NCBI GenBank assembly: GCA_000752215.1
Contig: CCFG01000017.1
Coordinates: forward strand, 434,001 to 498,000
Source of the DNA: a bacterium MS4
GTDB lineage: Bacteria; Bacillota; Clostridia; Oscillospirales; Acutalibacteraceae
Direction: 5' to 3'
Length of the DNA: 64,000 nucleotides
Under the pieces are notes generated by a model. The model did not search any database. It was not told where the DNA came from and saw only the letters and a program-made list of their open reading frames with translations. The stretch's first letter is position 1; each line of letters opens with the position of its first letter. Positions 7,862 to 17,023 of this stretch are shown here, piece by piece. Both the position numbers and the translations under genes were made by a program.

Positions 7862-8572
7862 GTGCTAAAGATTAATAAGATTGACGTATTTTACGGAAAA
7901 GTGCAAGCCCTCTTCGACGTTTCCATGGAGATCAACGACAAAGAGATCGTGTCCATTATCGGCGCCAACGGCGCGGGAAAGTCCACGCTGATGAAAGCGA
8001 TTGCCGGGCTGAACAAAGCAAGCAGCGGCACCATCGAGTTCATGGGCGAAGAGATCGGCAATGTCCGCGCCCACAAGATCGTTCACAGGGGAATCGTCTA
8101 TGTGCCGGAAGGCCGCGAGGTATTTCCCGAAATGTCCGTGCTTGAAAATCTGGAAATGGGTGCATTTAACAGAAAGTTCTCCAAAGCTGAGCTGAACAAA
8201 AACATCGAGGAATCCTACGCCCTCTTCCCCCGGCTGAAGGAACGCTCCAAGCAGCTGGCGGGCACCCTCAGCGGCGGTGAACAGCAGATGCTTGCCATTT
8301 GCAGAGGAATGATGTCCGACCCGAAGCTCATTATGTTCGACGAGCCTTCTCTGGGTCTTGCCCCGGTTACCGTCAGCGAAATGTTCGACGCGATCGTAAA
8401 AATTCACGAGGTCCGCAAAATCCCCGTCATCATCGTAGAACAGAACGCATTTATGGCCATGTCCATTTCCGACAGGACCTATGTCATGGAAGTGGGACAC
8501 ATGGTGCAGTGCGGAAACAGCCAGGAACTGCTGAACAGCCCGACAATCAAAAAAGCGTATCTTGGCGGATAA
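7862..8572 (+). CDS. livF: Liv-type ABC ATPase LivF (system 1)
   Basis: 236 residues from a GTG start with AAAGGAGGAGG upstream. Walker A GANGAGKS is at 34-41, the signature is LSGGEQQ, Walker B is LIMFDEP, and VEQN stands in place of the switch His as is normal for LivF. It ends with the typical AYLGG. The LivF of system 2 is the same length and very similar. Confidence 0.93.
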   Translation: MLKINKIDVFYGKVQALFDVSMEINDKEIVSIIGANGAGKSTLMKAIAGLNKASSGTIEFMGEEIGNVRAHKIVHRGIVYVPEGREVFPEMSVLENLEMGAFNRKFSKAELNKNIEESYALFPRLKERSKQLAGTLSGGEQQMLAICRGMMSDPKLIMFDEPSLGLAPVTVSEMFDAIVKIHEVRKIPVIIVEQNAFMAMSISDRTYVMEVGHMVQCGNSQELLNSPTIKKAYLGG

Positions 8573-8589
8573 AGGAAAGATGGTGCATT

Positions 8590-9375
8590 ATGAAACTGAT
8601 CCGTTACCAGTTTGAAGAAAAAATGGAATTCGGAAGTCTGGAAGAACAGACCGTCCGCCGTCTGAAGGGCGATATCGGGAGCGGCTTTTCCGAAACCGGG
8701 GAAACGGTTCCGCTTCGCCGGGTCCGGCTTTTAAGCCCGGTCATGCCCGGAAAGGCGGTCTGCATCGGGCTGAACTACAAAGACCACATTGCGGAATCCG
8801 GGGCAAAAACGCCGGAATCGCCGGTCGTATTCCTGAAACCGAGCACAGCGGTGATCGCTCCGCAGCAGGAAATCGAGTATCCCTCCATTTCCTCCCATGT
8901 GGATTACGAGGGCGAGCTGGCAATTGTGATCGGGAGAAGGACCAAACAGGTCGAAAGGGAAAACGCGGCAGAATACATATTGGGATACACCTGCGCAAAC
9001 GACGTCAGCGCGCGCGACTATCAGCCGGCGGACGGGCAGTGGACCATCGCAAAAGGGTTTGATACCTTTCTGCCGCTGGGGCCCTGCATCCAGACGCAGG
9101 CCGACCCCGCAAATCTGGAAATACGAACCTATCTGAACGGCCGGCTGGTCCAGCACTCCAACACGTCCCAGCTGCTGTTTCGGCCTTACGAGCTCGTAAG
9201 CTACCTTTCGCAGGTCATGACTCTGGAACCGGGAGACGTCATTCTGACGGGAACCCCTTCCGGCGTAGGGCCCATTCATCCCGGCGACGCGGTGGATGTG
9301 GAAATCGAACAGATCGGACGGCTGACCAACACAGTGAGAGCCGCCCAAATACGATCGAGGGAAGCTTTGCAGTAA
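8590..9375 (+). CDS. Fumarylacetoacetate hydrolase (FAH) family protein
   Basis: 261 residues from the ATG at 8590 (AAAGGAAAG upstream), 17 bases after livF, so probably in the same transcript. The C-terminal two thirds are the FAH fold: GLNYKDHI near 60-67, the acidic metal ligands Glu107, Glu109 (DYEGELAIVIG) and Asp138 (ANDVSARD), and LTGTPSGVGP near the end. The family hydrolyses or decarboxylates acylpyruvates and 2,4-diketo acids. Next to a pyruvate-type aldolase it fits breakdown of a keto acid (inference). A longer frame starting at 8299 is only an overlap with livF. Confidence 0.88.
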   Translation: MKLIRYQFEEKMEFGSLEEQTVRRLKGDIGSGFSETGETVPLRRVRLLSPVMPGKAVCIGLNYKDHIAESGAKTPESPVVFLKPSTAVIAPQQEIEYPSISSHVDYEGELAIVIGRRTKQVERENAAEYILGYTCANDVSARDYQPADGQWTIAKGFDTFLPLGPCIQTQADPANLEIRTYLNGRLVQHSNTSQLLFRPYELVSYLSQVMTLEPGDVILTGTPSGVGPIHPGDAVDVEIEQIGRLTNTVRAAQIRSREALQ

Positions 9376-9388
9376 AGGGAGTGAGGAT

Positions 9389-10114
9389 ATGAAACCAATT
9401 CATAAGGTGTCTGTAACTGACCAGACAGTAGAAAAGCTGAAAGAGCTGATCCAGACCGAAGGCTATCAGATCGGCGACCGGCTGCCGACACAGGCTGAAA
9501 TCGGCCTGATTCTGAACATCGGCCGCTCTGCGGTCCGGGAAGCGATCCGCGTGCTGGAAGCGGAAGGGGTCGTAGAGGTACTGTGCGGCAAAGGCGTGTT
9601 CATCATCAATCCCGTCGGCAATGAAAAGCAGAACGCCGAGGATTGGTATGAGCAGAATAAAACGAGAATCACCGACTTTGTCAACGTGAGAGGCGCAATG
9701 GAGCCGCTGGCGATCAAGCTGGCGATGGAACGGGCGACTCCCGCGGACATGGAAAAGATACACGAGAAGCTGCTGGCGTTCGAGCAGGCGGTGGAATCGG
9801 GCGACCCAAGCGTCATGGAAACAACCGATTATGAATTTCACAAGGCAATTCTGGAGACGAGCCGGAACCAGTTTATCCTGAACATCATGGACAATATCAA
9901 CTGGCTGCAGCGGGAGCTGCGCTGCGAGTCCTTCAAAAGCCACAGGGAAGGCCTGAACGCGCAGGAAGGACACCGCAAAATGTACGACGCAATGGTAACC
10001 AATCAGGTAGAAGCCGCTGTGGAAGAGATGAGAGTCCACGTTGCCAATTCACGCATCAATTATCTGAAAATGCTGAAGAATCTGCAGCCTGAAAGTATGA
10101 AAAAAATGCTGTGA
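9389..10114 (+). CDS. FadR-subfamily GntR regulator (second of module 1)
   Basis: 241 residues. A winged helix-turn-helix (LPTQAEIGLILNIGRSAV, about 32-50) is followed by an FCD domain with TTDYEFHKAIL and the later EGHRKMYDA and VHVAN His-containing stretches. The start has AAAGGGAGTGAGG upstream and lies 13 bases after the FAH gene, so it is probably co-transcribed with the transporter and may give feedback control. It resembles the regulator at 2771-3505 in layout. Confidence 0.88.
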   Translation: MKPIHKVSVTDQTVEKLKELIQTEGYQIGDRLPTQAEIGLILNIGRSAVREAIRVLEAEGVVEVLCGKGVFIINPVGNEKQNAEDWYEQNKTRITDFVNVRGAMEPLAIKLAMERATPADMEKIHEKLLAFEQAVESGDPSVMETTDYEFHKAILETSRNQFILNIMDNINWLQRELRCESFKSHREGLNAQEGHRKMYDAMVTNQVEAAVEEMRVHVANSRINYLKMLKNLQPESMKKML

Positions 10115-10139
10115 CAGAAAAGCCTTATACAGATTGAAC

Positions 10140-10170
10140 TCATCCGGCTTTCGGCAGAAGGCCGGATGAA
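10140..10170 (+). other. Hairpin in the leader of the cupin gene
   Basis: TCATCCGGC and GCCGGATGA can form a nine-bp stem just upstream of the AAAAGGAG ribosome site of the next gene. There is no T-run, so this is not a standard terminator; an RNA-stability or control element is possible. Confidence 0.4.
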
Positions 10171-10190
10171 ATAAAAAGGAGAGTTTCGCA

Positions 10191-10655
10191 ATGAAAAAGG
10201 AAATACAGGATATTGCCCCCGGCCTGATCGGGGACGTAGACGTCCAGATGCCCGGGGCCGCACAGGTTTACCGGGAAAACTGGTTTGAGTGGAGAGCAAC
10301 GACCCTGCGTGCCGGCATGAAGCAGAGCACACTGGCGGGCGGCGTGCTGAACATCTGGAAGCATACGCCGGTTTTTGCAGAGCTGGAGTACCATGAGGAC
10401 TGTGAAATGTTCTATTTTGTGCAGGGGACCGCCATTATGCCGTTTGCGGACATAAAGGACGGAAAGATCGATATGGACAGCGTCCAGCTCGTCAGAGTCC
10501 CCGCCGGCACGCAAATCGTCATCCATCCCGGCAAGGCCCACTTTGTCGCCGTGGCGCAGGACGACACGCCGGTTACGATCATTGTGGCCAGCCTCGCAAT
10601 GGACGCCCCCCGCCTCAGCCCCGCGGAGCCGCTGGAGGGGATTCTCGAAATCTGA
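10191..10655 (+). CDS. Small cupin-fold protein
   Basis: 154 residues. The central segment carries cupin-like motifs: EYHEDCEMFYFVQGTAIM, then VRVPAGTQIVIHPGKAHFV with His residues that could bind metal. The pattern is loosely like ureidoglycolate lyase (AllA) or sugar-acid isomerase cupins, but I cannot assign a reaction. It is the last gene of module 1 and is followed by a strong bidirectional terminator. AAAAGGAGAG precedes the ATG. Confidence 0.7.
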   Translation: MKKEIQDIAPGLIGDVDVQMPGAAQVYRENWFEWRATTLRAGMKQSTLAGGVLNIWKHTPVFAELEYHEDCEMFYFVQGTAIMPFADIKDGKIDMDSVQLVRVPAGTQIVIHPGKAHFVAVAQDDTPVTIIVASLAMDAPRLSPAEPLEGILEI

Positions 10656-10710
10656 AAGCTCCAATCATTCATGACATAAATTGAAGTCATAAACTCTTCC
10701 AGGCAAATAA

Positions 10711-10763
10711 GAAATGACCCCCAAAGCGGACAGACAGCCACTGTCCGCAGAGGGGGTCATTTC
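10711..10763. terminator. Bidirectional terminator between the cupin and methyltransferase genes
   Basis: The 12-base arm GAAATGACCCCC pairs with GGGGGTCATTTC, and inside it GGACAG pairs with CTGTCC. Short T-rich tails lie on both sides, between two convergent genes. Confidence 0.75.
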
Positions 10764-10779
10764 TTTGCCGCCGGAGCGG

Positions 10780-11448
10780 TTATTTTTCAGCCTCCGCCAG
10801 ATAATACGATATCCTGTTTTGCCCGCCCTGCTCGGTTCTTTCGATGGAATCAATGACAATGTTCCGGAATCCGGCTTCCGACCAGAGAGCCTGAATCTCC
10901 TGCTCCCCGAAAAAATGGATCGTGCCCCTGTGGGCCAGATTCCCCACGGTAATTTCGCGGTAAGTATTTTCTTCCAGTCTCTCCCCCGTACCGTAGCCGG
11001 TCATTCCCGCCTTGAACAGGCCGGTGGAGAAGAATTTGCCGCCCGGCTTCAGCACACGGAAGCATTCCTGTAGAATCCTTTTTATGTTTTGGACCGTATT
11101 GCCGTTGATCATTGCCGAGTCCACCAAACCGTCGAAAAAGTGATCGGAATAAGGCATACCGGCGGCATCGCTGACGCAGATACGGGCGCGCAGCCCCTCC
11201 TCCCGCATTCTTTCCCTGGCTTTGCGGACGGCCGTTTCCGAGCCGTCGAAAGCATAAACGTCAAAGCCCTCTCTGGCCATGTACCAGGTGACGGCCCCCG
11301 TTCCGCAGCCGACATCCAACAGTTTTATCCGGGCCCGATCGCCTTTGTAAAAATTCCTCGCGACAAAGCGGATGACTTCTTCGCCGGGGTACCTGCCCCA
11401 TTCCTGATTTTGAAAAATCTCTTCCCATGCCGGGTCAAAGCTGTCCAT
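10780..11448 (-). CDS. Class I SAM-dependent methyltransferase
   Basis: 222 residues from the ATG at 11448 (GGGGGAACGAAA upstream; an ATG at 11475 lacks a ribosome site). Motif I LLDVGCGTGAV near residue 43, the acidic end of strand 2 (YAFDGSE) and VLKPGGKFF are typical of the Methyltransf_11 type. Substrate unknown. It lies just outside the glycosylation locus on the same strand but is separated from it by a plus-strand gene, so a role in sugar methylation is only a possibility. Confidence 0.82.
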   Translation of the reverse strand: MDSFDPAWEEIFQNQEWGRYPGEEVIRFVARNFYKGDRARIKLLDVGCGTGAVTWYMAREGFDVYAFDGSETAVRKARERMREEGLRARICVSDAAGMPYSDHFFDGLVDSAMINGNTVQNIKRILQECFRVLKPGGKFFSTGLFKAGMTGYGTGERLEENTYREITVGNLAHRGTIHFFGEQEIQALWSEAGFRNIVIDSIERTEQGGQNRISYYLAEAEK

Positions 11449-11681
11449 TTTCGTTCCCCCTATCGTCGAAATCATCTTGCGGTTCCCTACAAAAAGCCCG
11501 CCGCATACTATACTATTAGCTTAGTGTCATGTACCCTGAAACACGGGCGGCAGGAATTAAGCGGGATATTTTCTGCCCAACCGCATGGAAAGCCCAAGCC
11601 CCCGCCCTGTCCCGCAGTTGTTGACACGGGATACTGCCCGCAAACGGGAAATTGACACTGAAAAAAGAAAGAAGGATATCA

Positions 11682-12053
11682 ATGGCATTACAGTTATTCA
11701 AACTGGTTATGGCCGGTGCAACCGAAACAGTGCCGACACAGTCAAGGTATTTTGGAACAACCTCCGCGGATATTACCATTACCTCCACTGTTTCCTACAC
11801 CATAGCGCCTGACAGTCTGGTAGATGACGACGGCGCCACGGTAGCCGAGATAATTACGGCAACCGATAACAACGGTTTCTATATGTTGTTCATCAACGGC
11901 ACACTGACTCAGTCCGGTATGTACACCGTCGATTCTGCAGCCGGCATTACCATTGGCAACGCCGCGCTCACCGCACCGGTCACCATTTTGGCCAGTTCCC
12001 CCATTACTTTGGGTGTAACCAACTTCGCACCGGTCACTTCCATCACCGGATAA
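11682..12053 (+). CDS. DUF4183 domain protein
   Basis: 123 residues from the ATG at 11682 with AAGAAGG upstream; a TTG at 11652 is a weaker choice. The sequence is Thr/Ser/Ala/Val-rich beta-type with the DUF4183 pattern (SRYFGTTSADITIT, NGFYMLFINGTLTQSG, YTV). No signal peptide is visible. Proteins with this domain occur in spore-forming Bacillota, often linked to surface or spore layers. It is transcribed towards the glycosylation operon, and a related three-repeat protein lies on the other side of that operon, so both may be surface proteins carrying the sugar (inference). Confidence 0.75.
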   Translation: MALQLFKLVMAGATETVPTQSRYFGTTSADITITSTVSYTIAPDSLVDDDGATVAEIITATDNNGFYMLFINGTLTQSGMYTVDSAAGITIGNAALTAPVTILASSPITLGVTNFAPVTSITG

Positions 12054-12117
12054 ACGGAGTACACGGCTTTCCCCACCGAACAGCCGCCCCCCTTGTTCCG
12101 CTTTTGCAGGCACGAAG

Positions 12118-12146
12118 AGGATGCGCTTTACCGCGCATCCTTTTCG
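12118..12146. terminator. Terminator shared by the convergent DUF4183 and glycosyltransferase genes
   Basis: A nine-bp stem AGGATGCGC/GCGCATCCT with a six-base loop and a TTTCGTT tail on the plus strand. The stop codon of the minus-strand glycosyltransferase gene lies inside it. Confidence 0.7.
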
Positions 12147-14707
12147 TTATCCGCTCCATTGCGTATCTGTTTCCTCTCTCTGGATATCCGTTCGCTGTAC
12201 GGGTATTTCTGGCGTCCTTCCTCCAGCCTGCACAAAACATAGCTTCTGCATATCCGGTCGAGCAGCAGAATCAGCTCCGCCGTTTTCCCCTTCTGATCCA
12301 GCAGGGCTCCGGCTTCCACTTCCTTTCCTTCCAGCCACAGAATCCCGACCCTGTAGGCGAGCGCGGCGGGGTAACTCTTTTCCCCCACAGCCGTCTGGGA
12401 AAAGAAGGCATAGGACTGCTCAAACAGGCAGCTCTGGAAATGGATCAACCCGTAAACGAAGTAGACAAACTCCTCCCGGTGGCAGAACCATTCTCCTTCC
12501 GGCACCCATTCCGTCTGTTCCAGAAAGTCACGGAAGCCATCCGGCGCTTCTTTAAACAGCGCCTTCACCTTTTTCTGTGCGTATTCGTTCAGGAAATCCC
12601 ATTGCAGAGCCCGCAGATAAGCGCACAGGGCCATTTCCTTTTTCTTTTGTTTTTCATAAAAATCCCCGATACGATTCTGTATCTCCCCGTTTGCAAGGTT
12701 TGCATCATCCTCACCGGCAGCGCCTTCGCCCGCTTCCGCCCCCGGATTCAGGCTGTGATAAAGACGTAACAGCGCATCGTCCGGCCGACCCGATGCGGGG
12801 AAAGCTTCTTCCTCTTTGTTCTCCTGCGCCCCTCCCCGCAAACCGCGTATCCATTTTCTCAGCTTCTCCGTAAAGAATCTGGCCCACAGCACATATTCCA
12901 AATCCCCTATGGACTGCGGTTTGCCCAGCTGCATCACCCTTTTCGCCGTTTCCAGAAGGCCGTCGGACAGCAGCTGCTCTATGATCCGCTGCTTGAACGC
13001 GACCTGCTGTTCTTCACCGGAAATATGCCCGAAAATTGTCCTGAGCATTGGAAACCGGTCATGCCGCGCCCATTCCTGCGCAAGGCTCACCACGCCTTCC
13101 CCGTCCGCCGACGCAAGCAAAAGCGGCAGAAGAGCCGACGCTTTTTCCTGCCGGCCCAGCCAGAGAAGATGGTTGTGAAGCTGGACCGCCGTTTCAGCCT
13201 CCGGCTGCCCGAGCGCTTGGGTCCCCGTCTGCCTTCCGGTAAACAGGTCCTGAATCAGCCGGAACAGGGACTTTAACGGCGCGTCGATCTCCTGTACGCC
13301 GTCCATTTCCAGAAGCAGCCGCTGTGCCTGCGGCCAATCGTCGCGAAACCAGCAGTTTTCTATTCGCTGCAGCAAAAGCTGGCTGTAAAAAGAGCTGCCC
13401 CGGTCGATGGCCGAAAAATCCTCCACAGCGTCCCCCAGCATCAGGCTGCAGGAAAGGCGGATGCTTTCCGTCTGCTCCCCTTTTCCCAGAAACGATTCCA
13501 GGCATCCCAGATTTTCCAGAATTTTCGGATACTCCCGCTGCTGGAAAAGGATATCCGTCAGTATCATCAGCCGCTGCGGATTTTTTTGCCGTACGGACTG
13601 TGCCCACAGGTTTTCCATCATTTCCGGCAAGCCGGTCTTTTGGGCCAGCCGCCCAATGGAATACAGAAGGCTGTCATCCGCACCGTCCTGCTCACAGGCC
13701 CTGCAGTAACAGCGCAGCGCCCGACGGTCGTTGCACAGCCGCTCATGGAGCTCCCCCAGCGTTTCAAACAGAACGGCGCTGCCGATCTCCGGCCCTGGCG
13801 CGCAGGTATCGGGCTTCTCCCTGATTTTGATGCAGTCATTCAAATCCTGAAACGCTTCCCCATACCGTTCCCGCTGTTTGTGCAGTTCCGCGCGCAGGAT
13901 CAAAAAATCCGAGTAAAAGGGGAATTTTTCAACACCCTCGTTCAGTATTTCCAGCGCTTCCTCATACCGCTGCAGGCAAAGATAAGCCCAGCCCAGGCAT
14001 TTCAACAAATGGGGAGCGAAGAGCTCCCCAAAGCTCGCACCGGCGTACGCCGCCTGTAAATACGGAAGGCTTTCCCCGTACTGCCGGCGGTTCAGAAGCT
14101 CGATGCCGACCAGATACTGTACATAGCCGTCCTGCGGATGCTCCTCCAAATCCTTCGGAAGAAGAGGAATCCGCATATCGAGTTCTCGGGAAAGCACGGA
14201 ATCATCCCTGTGTACAACCGTAACGGGAGCCAGTTCCAGCGCGCCGAGCAGCTCATCCGGAATGCGCTCGAACGACCGGTACCGGAAGCGGTATTTCCCG
14301 CGGTTCCGAAACAAACGGAGCGACTGTACGGGGGAAGAAACGGAATGTTCCTCCGAGGGATTGTTTACATGGAACAGATACCCTTCCACGTTCGGATTAT
14401 CCAGAAGCGGAAGGATTCTTTCCACGTGCTCTTCTCGGATTTTTTCGCCCGGCTGCAGGAACAGGACCCATCTTCCGTTTGCGTGATCGAGGCAGAGATT
14501 TTTCGCTTCGCTGCAGCTGTCCCCCCATTTCATCTGATGAACCCTCGCACCGAGCCTTTGGGCAAGCGCGGCCGTCCCGTCGCGGGAACCGAGATCGACA
14601 ACAATGGTTTCGTCGGCGATCCCCTGCAGTTCCCCAAAGCACGCGGGAAGGAATTCCTCATCGTCTTTTGTAACCACGCACAGACTCAGCCGTTTTCCTC
14701 CTTCCAT
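12128..14707 (-). CDS. Family 2 glycosyltransferase fused to TPR repeats
   Basis: About 859 residues. The N-terminal 100 residues look like a GT-A family 2 domain (LSLCVVTKDDEEFLPACF, ETIVVDLGSRDGT, then WVLFLQPGE in place of the usual DxD). The rest is almost wholly helical with repeated TPR-like units (for example YVQYLVGIELLNRRQYGESL and WAYLCLQRYEEALEILNEG). It is probably cytoplasmic and could extend or attach a glycan while the TPRs hold the protein substrate. ATG 14707 lies ten bases after AAAGGAG. A TTG at 14713 overlaps the upstream stop as TTGA and is an alternative start. Last gene of the operon. Confidence 0.82.
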   Translation of the reverse strand: MEGGKRLSLCVVTKDDEEFLPACFGELQGIADETIVVDLGSRDGTAALAQRLGARVHQMKWGDSCSEAKNLCLDHANGRWVLFLQPGEKIREEHVERILPLLDNPNVEGYLFHVNNPSEEHSVSSPVQSLRLFRNRGKYRFRYRSFERIPDELLGALELAPVTVVHRDDSVLSRELDMRIPLLPKDLEEHPQDGYVQYLVGIELLNRRQYGESLPYLQAAYAGASFGELFAPHLLKCLGWAYLCLQRYEEALEILNEGVEKFPFYSDFLILRAELHKQRERYGEAFQDLNDCIKIREKPDTCAPGPEIGSAVLFETLGELHERLCNDRRALRCYCRACEQDGADDSLLYSIGRLAQKTGLPEMMENLWAQSVRQKNPQRLMILTDILFQQREYPKILENLGCLESFLGKGEQTESIRLSCSLMLGDAVEDFSAIDRGSSFYSQLLLQRIENCWFRDDWPQAQRLLLEMDGVQEIDAPLKSLFRLIQDLFTGRQTGTQALGQPEAETAVQLHNHLLWLGRQEKASALLPLLLASADGEGVVSLAQEWARHDRFPMLRTIFGHISGEEQQVAFKQRIIEQLLSDGLLETAKRVMQLGKPQSIGDLEYVLWARFFTEKLRKWIRGLRGGAQENKEEEAFPASGRPDDALLRLYHSLNPGAEAGEGAAGEDDANLANGEIQNRIGDFYEKQKKKEMALCAYLRALQWDFLNEYAQKKVKALFKEAPDGFRDFLEQTEWVPEGEWFCHREEFVYFVYGLIHFQSCLFEQSYAFFSQTAVGEKSYPAALAYRVGILWLEGKEVEAGALLDQKGKTAELILLLDRICRSYVLCRLEEGRQKYPYSERISRERKQIRNGADNEKDAR

Positions 14708-14709
14708 AA

Positions 14710-15081
14710 TCAAGACGCTCCTTTCTGCGCTTCCCGGAGCAGTTCATATGTCCGGGCCGCCGAATCGTACTCGCCGAGCTGATAGAAGGAATCCCCCATC
14801 TTTTCGATTGCCTCTTCATCATGAGGGCAAAGCGCAAGATACACCCCATAAACGGCGGCGGCTTCCTTCCACCGGAACCGGGTACCCAGCAGGGCTGCGT
14901 AATTATAAAGGATATCCTGATCGGACGGATCCAGCTCATATGCCTTTTTTAAATACCTTCCGGCATTTTCCCAATCCTCCATCTGATAGAGCAGCACCCC
15001 GATCCCGTTGAGGAGCCGGGGATTTTCCGGGTCCTTCAGGAAAAGGCCGAGTTTTCGCTGCAGGTCATTCAGGCTGTTCAT
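14710..15081 (-). CDS. Small TPR protein
   Basis: 123 residues from the ATG at 15081, which has GGAGGGGGCGG upstream. It contains about three tetratricopeptide repeats (RLLNGIGVLLYQMEDWENAG, ILYNYAALLGTRFRWKEAAA, IEKMGDSFYQLGEYDSAA). It overlaps the end of the Maf gene upstream and the start of the glycosyltransferase-TPR gene downstream, so it is probably co-translated and may act as a partner of one of them. No enzyme motif. Confidence 0.75.
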   Translation of the reverse strand: MNSLNDLQRKLGLFLKDPENPRLLNGIGVLLYQMEDWENAGRYLKKAYELDPSDQDILYNYAALLGTRFRWKEAAAVYGVYLALCPHDEEAIEKMGDSFYQLGEYDSAARTYELLREAQKGAS

Positions 15082-17017
15082 TTTCCGCCCCCTCCGTTTC
15101 GTTTTCCAGTTCATCCAGCACCCTGTTCAGTTCCTCCACAGCATTTTCCAGATGGACCGAGATGCTCTGGCAGACAACCTGCAGATGGCTGAAAAAATTA
15201 TACTGCAGCTTGAAAACCTCTGTGATCTTCTCCGGTGTATCCGGCGGTCCCAGCCGGTTCATCAGATAATAATAGACAAAGAAAACCTGCTGCAGGAAGC
15301 AGCGGTACATAGCGTCCGAAAGGAAGAGCTGATACCGCTCCCAATTTTTCCGGTATGTCCGGTCAAGCAGCGCGCGGTATTTTTCGCTGTCTTCCCCTTC
15401 GTTCAGCCGGACCATCCTTTTGCAGTCCAGCCGGGCCCCGACCGCCTCTTGGACCAGATTTCCGTACAGGCCCGCATAGGTTTCCACTGCCGTGATAAAC
15501 TGCGAAAGACGCTCCCGCCTTTCGGGGAGAGACAGTTTTTCCCTGTTCTCCAAAATTGATTCATTCACACGGCAGGGGATGGGCTGCGTGCAGTATTCCT
15601 GAATCACCTGGCTCAGCTTTTCGCAGGTCGTTCCCTCTATTTTGGCCCCGCCCTCCGTGGCGTTGAGAAAGCGGATTTCCGGATGGGCGGCGATTTTTAT
15701 TTCCAGCCCCAGTTTGAAATCCGACCACAGCCAGTTGGAGGGAAGCTTCCTGCCGTTGTTTCCCTCCACATAGACGACGGGCAGCGCCTGTAAGATTTCC
15801 TTCGCTTTTTTTCCTTTCTCCTCATTGTAGGCCGCGCCCTTGCTGTGGGTAGCGCCCCTGGGGCCGTAGGCAAAATCCTGCCCCACGAACACAATGGGGT
15901 CCGCGCCCAGATACGCGGCGAGCTCCAAGGCAAGGTGGGACACATTGGCACCCGCTTCCAGCCCGCTTTCGTCCCCAAGGTGCCGGTTGAACCAGTCGTT
16001 TAAAGCCTCTCTTTTACGGAACACGGGAATCCGGGGGCCGGGGAAGGAGGGAAAAACCCTTTGATCGACCAGCGCGAGGCAGATCAGGGCCATGTCCTTT
16101 GGATAATCCCTGTTTTCAAAGTGATAGGTATAGGTCTCCGGAGTGCGCTCAATGATGGTCAGGATATCCGGTTCAATGTGATTTTTGATCAGAGGGACAA
16201 TGGCGGACTCCACCGAGATGACCAGCCCTTTCCCCTGAATCTTTTTCAGCTGCCTCATGTTTTTATCCAGCGACGGACCGTTGGCGACAATGAACGCGGG
16301 AACATTTTTGTACCGGTCCTTCAGACAGCTTAAATACGGGCTGCGCAGCACTTCCCCGACATTTCCCAGCAGATTGCAGAACCCGATCAGATTGTCCATA
16401 TGGTCGTTTCCCGTATAGAATGTAAACAGGGACAGCCTGGCATAGACATACCTGTGGATTTTCAGATACTGCTCCCTGAAATTCCGCCTTGCGGCAAGGG
16501 TAAAGGCAAGGGTGGGATAAGTACAGCTGTAAAAAACGATGCTGAGGAACAGCTGGTCGAAGGCCTTGGCGAAATGCCCGCTGTCACCGATGAACATCAT
16601 GATTTTGCGTGTCTCGATGATCGGCGTCAGGTCGAAATAATACAGCATCGCTTTAAAAAGGCACAGGTCTTCCTCGAACAGGATCACCAGTGTGTCGGGC
16701 TTTTTTTGCGCGAACACCTCAAACAGCGGATAGCCGAAGCCGCTGCCGTAAAGGAAAATGCATCCCGTTTCGCGCTCCCGGATAGGTGCGTACCACTGCC
16801 GCGCTTCCTCAGCGGGCCGCGCGCCCGTGATCCGGAAGCTTTTCTCCCCCTGATGATACCGGCAGACGGGGAGTCCCTCCCCGTTGTAGCGAACCTCTAT
16901 TTTCCGCCACAGCTCTTCTTCCTCTATTTTCGTCAGGGAGTCCTGTATCCACGGAGCCAGGAGCCGCAGGTTTTTCTCATACGTCTCCCTTGTTTTATCC
17001 TTTGGGGCTATCGTCAT
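15065..17017 (-). CDS. Maf (motility-associated factor) glycosyltransferase, DUF115 family
   Basis: 650 residues, typical of Maf proteins that transfer nonulosonic acids (pseudaminic or legionaminic acid) to Ser/Thr of flagellin in the cytoplasm. The DUF115/MptE-like core is seen as VANGPSLDKN near residue 245, GANVSHLALELAAYLGAD, VFVGQDFAY, and NATEGGAKIEG near 455. It sits in one operon with a full legionaminic-type pathway, the expected sugar donor. No flagellin gene is in the window, so the acceptor is not shown. GGGGGTGTGACGG precedes the ATG, and the stop of the upstream gene lies in that region. Confidence 0.9.
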   Translation of the reverse strand: MTIAPKDKTRETYEKNLRLLAPWIQDSLTKIEEEELWRKIEVRYNGEGLPVCRYHQGEKSFRITGARPAEEARQWYAPIRERETGCIFLYGSGFGYPLFEVFAQKKPDTLVILFEEDLCLFKAMLYYFDLTPIIETRKIMMFIGDSGHFAKAFDQLFLSIVFYSCTYPTLAFTLAARRNFREQYLKIHRYVYARLSLFTFYTGNDHMDNLIGFCNLLGNVGEVLRSPYLSCLKDRYKNVPAFIVANGPSLDKNMRQLKKIQGKGLVISVESAIVPLIKNHIEPDILTIIERTPETYTYHFENRDYPKDMALICLALVDQRVFPSFPGPRIPVFRKREALNDWFNRHLGDESGLEAGANVSHLALELAAYLGADPIVFVGQDFAYGPRGATHSKGAAYNEEKGKKAKEILQALPVVYVEGNNGRKLPSNWLWSDFKLGLEIKIAAHPEIRFLNATEGGAKIEGTTCEKLSQVIQEYCTQPIPCRVNESILENREKLSLPERRERLSQFITAVETYAGLYGNLVQEAVGARLDCKRMVRLNEGEDSEKYRALLDRTYRKNWERYQLFLSDAMYRCFLQQVFFVYYYLMNRLGPPDTPEKITEVFKLQYNFFSHLQVVCQSISVHLENAVEELNRVLDELENETEGAENEQPE

Positions 17018-17023
17018 TTTCCG

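Noticed and set aside
8299-8589. Upstream extension of the FAH gene
   Set aside because: It overlaps livF in another frame; the ATG at 8590 has its own ribosome site and begins the family-like sequence.
10715-10770. Riboswitch or small RNA
   Set aside because: The structure is a plain nested hairpin between convergent genes and is explained as a terminator.
11500-11530. Sporulation sigma-E/K promoter (CATACTATA) before the DUF4183 gene
   Set aside because: The -10-like box is present, but no -35 element lies at the right spacing and the distance to the gene is about 170 bases; too weak to list.
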